Origin: Sphingobacteriales bacterium
Lineage (GTDB): Bacteria; Bacteroidota; Bacteroidia; Chitinophagales; Chitinophagaceae
Reading direction: 5' to 3'
Length of the DNA: 64,000 nucleotides
Assembly: GCA_003963365.1 (NCBI GenBank)
Contig: RXJG01000006.1
Coordinates: 206,495-270,494 of the forward strand
Shown here: positions 60,934-64,000 of the stretch, one piece after another
How the letters are laid out: every line of letters begins with the position of its first letter
Position numbering within the stretch: the first letter of the stretch is position 1
Notes under the pieces: generated by a model
The model's database searches: none
What the model saw: only the letters and a program-made list of their open reading frames with translations
What the model was told of the DNA's origin: nothing
Program-made: the position numbers and the translations under genes

Positions 60934-61314
60934 ATGGCAAAAGAATTTATGCTTTATATCCGGAATGTTGGCGATGGTAAGGCCAGCCTTTCAAAAGATG
61001 ATCATTTAAATTTTGTAAAGCAGTGTGAAGTGTACATTGGCAAGTTAAAAGCGGCTAATAAATTAATTGCAGCACAACCGATATTACGGGAGGGATTTAC
61101 TATTCATAAATCCGGTAACAAATGGAATATTGATCCCGTTGATGCAACAAAACAAATACAGGTTGGCTATTATCACATTTTAGCGGACGATATTGATGAA
61201 GCGGTTGCTATTGCAAAAGAAAATCCTGAGTTTGCGTATGTGTCAACTGCCAGTATTGAAGTGAGACCAGTAAAGATGAAAGAAGAACAAACCAATTTTG
61301 TTTATCCTAAGTAA
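60934..61314 (+). CDS. YCII/DGPF-like small protein
   Basis: A 126-residue cytoplasmic protein with a ferredoxin-like dimeric alpha/beta fold of the YCII-related type. It starts MAKEFMLYIRNVGDGKASLS; the central QVGYYHILADDIDEAVAIAK and SIEVRPVKM match the family's DEA...A and E-I/V-R-P ends. Relatives are sometimes fused to sigma factors; the biochemical role is unknown. It is divergent from the Kir-channel gene with a 93-bp gap. Confidence 0.85.
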   Translation: MAKEFMLYIRNVGDGKASLSKDDHLNFVKQCEVYIGKLKAANKLIAAQPILREGFTIHKSGNKWNIDPVDATKQIQVGYYHILADDIDEAVAIAKENPEFAYVSTASIEVRPVKMKEEQTNFVYPK

Positions 61315-61646
61315 CCAATTGAGATTATGCTTTTTTAGCCGCTGGTTAACGATTTACTGATTAATGACCGGTACAACCGGAATCAGATGGTAAGCTAAGG
61401 TTATTCTTAATTATACTGTTCCCAAATACCATGATACCAGGATTGGTCCTTTCATATTTGAAAGAGAGAAAAAAGTGTTTGCCACTTAAGGGATTAAAAA
61501 AGTTTACTACAGCTCCGTGGCTAATAATCAGCACTGAAAATTTTTGATAGCAACCGGCTTCACCCACGAACTTTTAAAAGGGCAGAATTGTTTAGTTAAG
61601 AATTTTTGATGGTACAAAATCGTAACTTCCTTTCCAAATCAGTTAT
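61315..61646. other. 332-bp intergenic region, no gene seen
   Basis: A 68-codon leftward frame (61361-61567) shows no family resemblance or initiation signal. No strong hairpin, promoter box or repeat was found, apart from a weak ACCGG...CCGG element near 61370-61381. Confidence 0.4.
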
Positions 61647-62681
61647 ATGAGAAAATTATTCCTCCTTCTTGCAACATATACGTTGCTGGTTTCCTGTAAC
61701 GCTAATAAAGAAATTAAAAAAGATGCTGCCGTTTCAAACGAAGACCTTTATAAAGAGGTGCAAACGGGCGGTGTAAAAATGATTCCTATTGAAACACCCG
61801 TTGGCAAGTTTAAAGTATGGACCAAGAAGTTTGGCAATAATCCGAAAATAAAAGTATTGTTACTGCATGGCGGCCCGGCTTTCACGCATGAATACCTGGA
61901 AAGTTTTGAAAGCTTTTTTCCTAATGAAGGATTTGAAATGTATGAATACGACCAGTTAGGTTCTTATTACAGCGATCAGCCCAAAGACAGTTCTTTATGG
62001 ACGATAGAACATTTTGTTGAAGAAGTTGAACAAGTAAGAAAAGCGTTAGGATTAAATAAGGATAATTTCTACCTCTTTGGAAATTCATGGGGAGGCATGT
62101 TAGCGCTGGAATATGCATTAAAGTACCAGGATAATATGAAAGGAGTAATCATCAGCAATATGATGGCCTCTATTCCTGATTATGAAAAGTATAATAATAC
62201 GCTCCGTTCCCAAATGAGAAAAGGATTATTAGATACATTGGATATGTATGAGAAGAAAGGTGATTTTAAAAACCCGCTTTACCAGGATTTAGTATTCAAA
62301 GAATATTACACACAACATCTTTGCCGCTTACCGGAATGGCCAGATCCTGTAATGAGAGCTTTTAAACACTACAATGAAGAAATATATGTAATGATGCAGG
62401 GGCCCAGTGAATTTAAAACCGGTGGCCGTTTATATCATTGGGATAGAAAAGCTGATTTGCCTAAAATAAAAATCCCTGCGCTTACTGTTGGTGCACATTA
62501 CGACACCATGGATCCGGAACACATGAAATGGATGAGTACACAAGTTCAGCAGGGAAGATATTTATATTGTCCTGAAGGGAGTCATTTGAGCATGTGGGAT
62601 GACCAGAAACATTTCTTCCCCGGTGTGATACAGTTTATAAAAGATGTGGATGCTGCTACTTTTAAAGCCGATGGAAAATAA
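61647..62681 (+). CDS. S33 proline-iminopeptidase-like alpha/beta hydrolase lipoprotein
   Basis: A 344-residue surface or periplasmic hydrolase. A lipobox signal MRKLFLLLATYTLLVSCNAN (Cys17) is followed by the S33 fold. The oxyanion loop is LLHGGPAFTHEYLE, the nucleophile elbow is LFGNSWGGMLALEY, and the acid and His are in GAHYDTMDP and PEGSHLSMWDD. This matches tricorn-interacting-factor F1 or proline iminopeptidase relatives that remove N-terminal residues from peptides. The substrate is not certain. Its stop codon overlaps the T-run of the convergent RNase P RNA. Confidence 0.9.
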   Translation: MRKLFLLLATYTLLVSCNANKEIKKDAAVSNEDLYKEVQTGGVKMIPIETPVGKFKVWTKKFGNNPKIKVLLLHGGPAFTHEYLESFESFFPNEGFEMYEYDQLGSYYSDQPKDSSLWTIEHFVEEVEQVRKALGLNKDNFYLFGNSWGGMLALEYALKYQDNMKGVIISNMMASIPDYEKYNNTLRSQMRKGLLDTLDMYEKKGDFKNPLYQDLVFKEYYTQHLCRLPEWPDPVMRAFKHYNEEIYVMMQGPSEFKTGGRLYHWDRKADLPKIKIPALTVGAHYDTMDPEHMKWMSTQVQQGRYLYCPEGSHLSMWDDQKHFFPGVIQFIKDVDAATFKADGK

Positions 62682-62685
62682 AAAA

Positions 62686-63035
62686 GCTGCAAACCTGTAA
62701 GCCGGATTCTGTCGGGAGCTATCATTTATCTGCGATGAACATTACTGTTCACCTGTTTCTGCCTACCCTGTAACTCGAACGAGCTATTCTCAAACGTTAC
62801 TATACGTGGCATTTCAGCACCCAAGGTTTACCCACGAAGCATGTTACCATGAATCGTTGTGAGCTCTTACCTCACATTTTCACCTTTATCCAGTCTTTCG
62901 ACTGAAAAGTTATTTTCTGTGGCACTATCTGTTCACACCTGCGGTGTGACCCGGCTCTTCACCGGTGGGCTGCTCTGTGCTGTCCGGACTTTCCTTCCTC
63001 CTGCAAAGCGGGAAGACGATAGCTTAGTTTGCAGC
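62686..63035 (-). ncRNA. rnpB: RNase P RNA, class A
   Basis: Catalytic RNA that trims tRNA 5' leaders. On the minus strand the 5' end GCTGCAAAC pairs with the 3' end GTTTGCAGC as helix P1. The universal 5' core GAGGAAAGTCCGGAC and the 3' core ACAGAATCCGGCTTA (P4 and partner) are exact. The GTGAAGAGCCGGG and GGTAAGAGCTCAC segments of the specificity domain are present. The length of about 350 nt is normal. It ends in TTTTT within the neighbouring gene's stop codon. A TATCTTTG box lies 6 bases before its 5' end. Confidence 0.96.
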
Positions 63036-63040
63036 AACGG

Positions 63041-63048
63041 CAAAGATA
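63041..63048 (-). promoter_or_regulatory. rnpB -7 box TATCTTTG
   Basis: Full TAnnTTTG match on the minus strand. The mature RNase P 5' end begins about 5 bases after its final G, giving an internal calibration of box-to-start spacing for this genome. Confidence 0.65.
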
Positions 63049-63125
63049 ATTCTTACCAATGATTTATTTGAACTCAATCCATCATTTACTTATACTAAAT
63101 CGCCTACCTTCATTAAAAGTTTTGA

Positions 63126-63707
63126 ATGATGAATATTAGCCCCGAACAGGTAAATGAATTAATTAAAAACAGAAGAAGCACTTTTCCAAAACAATTTACT
63201 GCAGGGAAAAAAATTGACGACAGCATTATTGAGCAAATGCTGGTGAATGCAAGCTGGGCACCAACACATAAACAAACTGAACCATGGCAGTTCACCGTAT
63301 TTACAGGTGATGGCCTGAAAAAATTTGCCGAATACCAGGCAGCCATGTATAAAGAAAAAGAAGCGGCCAGTTTTAAGGAAGATAAATATCAAAAAATGCT
63401 GAGCAATCCTTTGCTGGCTTCTCACATTATTGCCATTGGAATGAAGCGCAGCAATAAAGTGCCTGAAGTGGAAGAAATTGCATCGGTGAGTTGTGCTGTA
63501 CAAAATATGTATCTAACTGCTGAAGCTTATGGTGCAGGTTGTTACTGGACCACGGGTGGTGTTACTTATTATGAAGGTGCCAAAGCATTTTTTGGTTTAA
63601 CAGAAAATGACAGACTATTAGGCTTTTTTTATGTTGGTGAAATTGCGGTGCCCTCCACCGCAGGCAAAAGAACACCTGTGAGTGAGAAAGTTAAATGGAT
63701 AAGATGA
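63126..63707 (+). CDS. Nitroreductase-family flavoprotein
   Basis: FMN-dependent oxidoreductase acting on nitro compounds, quinones or similar electron acceptors in the cytoplasm. The N-terminal FMN-phosphate segment is KNRRSTFPKQFTAG. NASWAPTHKQTEPWQFTVF and GAGCYWTTGGVTYYEGAKAF complete the family signature. The 193-residue length is typical of the small YdjA/RibD-like group. Start at ATG 63126 (a second ATG follows immediately). Its stop overlaps the next start in ATGA, indicating translational coupling to the methyltransferase. Confidence 0.94.
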   Translation: MMNISPEQVNELIKNRRSTFPKQFTAGKKIDDSIIEQMLVNASWAPTHKQTEPWQFTVFTGDGLKKFAEYQAAMYKEKEAASFKEDKYQKMLSNPLLASHIIAIGMKRSNKVPEVEEIASVSCAVQNMYLTAEAYGAGCYWTTGGVTYYEGAKAFFGLTENDRLLGFFYVGEIAVPSTAGKRTPVSEKVKWIR

Positions 63708-64000
63708 AAGAGTTAAATGCAGATTACTGGAGCAACCGCTACCAACAAGATGATACTGGCTGGGATATTGGTTATATATCTACTCCTCTTAAAGAATATA
63801 TTGATCAGTTAACCAATAAATCTCTGGCTATTCTTATTCCAGGTTGTGGTAATAGCTATGAAGCGGAATATTTGTTACAAACTGGATTTACTAATATTAC
63901 TTTAATTGACATCTCCCCTGTTCTCACCAAAAAGCTGGAAGATAAATTCAATACGTTTAATCACAAACAACTCACCATCATCACCGGTAATTTCTTTGAC
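63704..64000 (+). CDS. TPMT-family SAM-dependent methyltransferase (3' end outside window)
   Basis: An open frame of 99 codons runs to the window edge without a stop. It starts MKELNADYWSNRYQQDDTGW and has the SAM motif LAILIPGCGNSYEAEYLL, then TNITLIDISPVLTKKLED. This is the N-terminal half of a thiopurine S-methyltransferase-type protein (about 190-200 residues in relatives). Overlapping ATGA with the nitroreductase supports an operon. The combination could detoxify chalcogen, halide or thiol compounds; the substrate is not known. Confidence 0.9.
   Translation, partial: MKELNADYWSNRYQQDDTGWDIGYISTPLKEYIDQLTNKSLAILIPGCGNSYEAEYLLQTGFTNITLIDISPVLTKKLEDKFNTFNHKQLTIITGNFFD

Noticed and set aside
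61361-61567. 68-codon leftward frame upstream of the S33 hydrolase
   Set aside because: No family resemblance and no initiation signal; best explained as a chance frame in an intergenic stretch.
62859-63062. 67-codon rightward frame over rnpB
   Set aside because: It is antisense to the RNase P RNA, whose universal core sequences explain the region.
1-64000. CRISPR array, transposase, integrase, prophage or rRNA operon
   Set aside because: No direct-repeat/spacer array, no DDE, HUH or tyrosine-recombinase motifs, no phage structural genes and no rRNA sequence were seen. The only tandem arrays are the coding PKD repeats and two short A/T-rich phased repeats.

Overview
The window looks like a contiguous chromosomal segment of a member of the Bacteroidota, most likely family Chitinophagaceae. 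The assignment rests on gene content and signals, not on a database match. The gene content includes an LptD/OstA/MCE envelope cluster, a short primary sigma factor of about 285 residues, a CarboxypepD_reg-type TonB-dependent outer-membrane protein, a DUF2279 protein, a PKD-repeat secreted protein, an RRM protein and a KirBac-like channel. The promoters are of the TAnnTTTG type. Base composition is moderately A+T-rich. No transposase, phage module, CRISPR array or rRNA is visible. Two genes are cut by the window ends: uracil-DNA glycosylase on the left and a TPMT-like methyltransferase on the right.

Layout. 1-9.8 kb is DNA repair and envelope biogenesis: ung (partial), plsC, a divergent pair of LptD-like barrel (-) and amidase-MCE-OstA-like genes (+), then NhaA and a small outer-membrane-like protein. 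9.8-18.2 kb holds the bifunctional NAD(P)HX repair enzyme and, on the minus strand, a tetR / adaptor / RND pump / TolC-type efflux cluster with a candidate operator in front of tetR. 18.4-22.4 kb has a membrane pyrophosphatase, YceI and pirin. 22.5-32 kb has a four-PAS histidine kinase with a NarL-type regulator, a baeRF-like protein, a PHP-less family X DNA polymerase, a ClsB-like phospholipase D protein, a YdjM-like membrane protein, a tandem universal stress protein and a GH53 galactanase lipoprotein. 32-45 kb is largely housekeeping: the primary sigma factor, threonine aldolase, a Prc-type protease, tRNA-His, DUF445, a TonB-type receptor, pcm, phosphoglucomutase and DUF2279.

45.5-50.3 kb carries the largest gene: a secreted protein with five PKD repeats, a parallel beta-helix and an esterase domain, directly preceded by a small secreted protein. 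50.4-54.2 kb holds a PyrR-like phosphoribosyltransferase, an Fe-S membrane oxidoreductase subunit and lepA. 54.3-55.5 kb is the clearest accessory insert: one strongly A+T-rich SIR2-like gene flanked by a 14-bp direct repeat, with a perfect palindrome just upstream of its start. The rest (55.8-64 kb) contains an RRM protein, Chitinophagaceae-type hypotheticals, an MpaB-like oxygenase, a zinc-type CDF exporter, a cupredoxin lipoprotein, a Kir channel, a YCII-like protein, an S33 peptidase-like lipoprotein, the RNase P RNA and a nitroreductase.

Regulatory reading. Two RNA genes (rnpB and tRNA-His) fix the distance from the TAnnTTTG box to the transcript start at about 5 nt. Applied to protein genes, this decides several start codons (LptD, Kir channel) and predicts leaderless or nearly leaderless mRNAs for threonine aldolase and the DUF2279 gene. 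Good intrinsic terminators mark many transcript ends.
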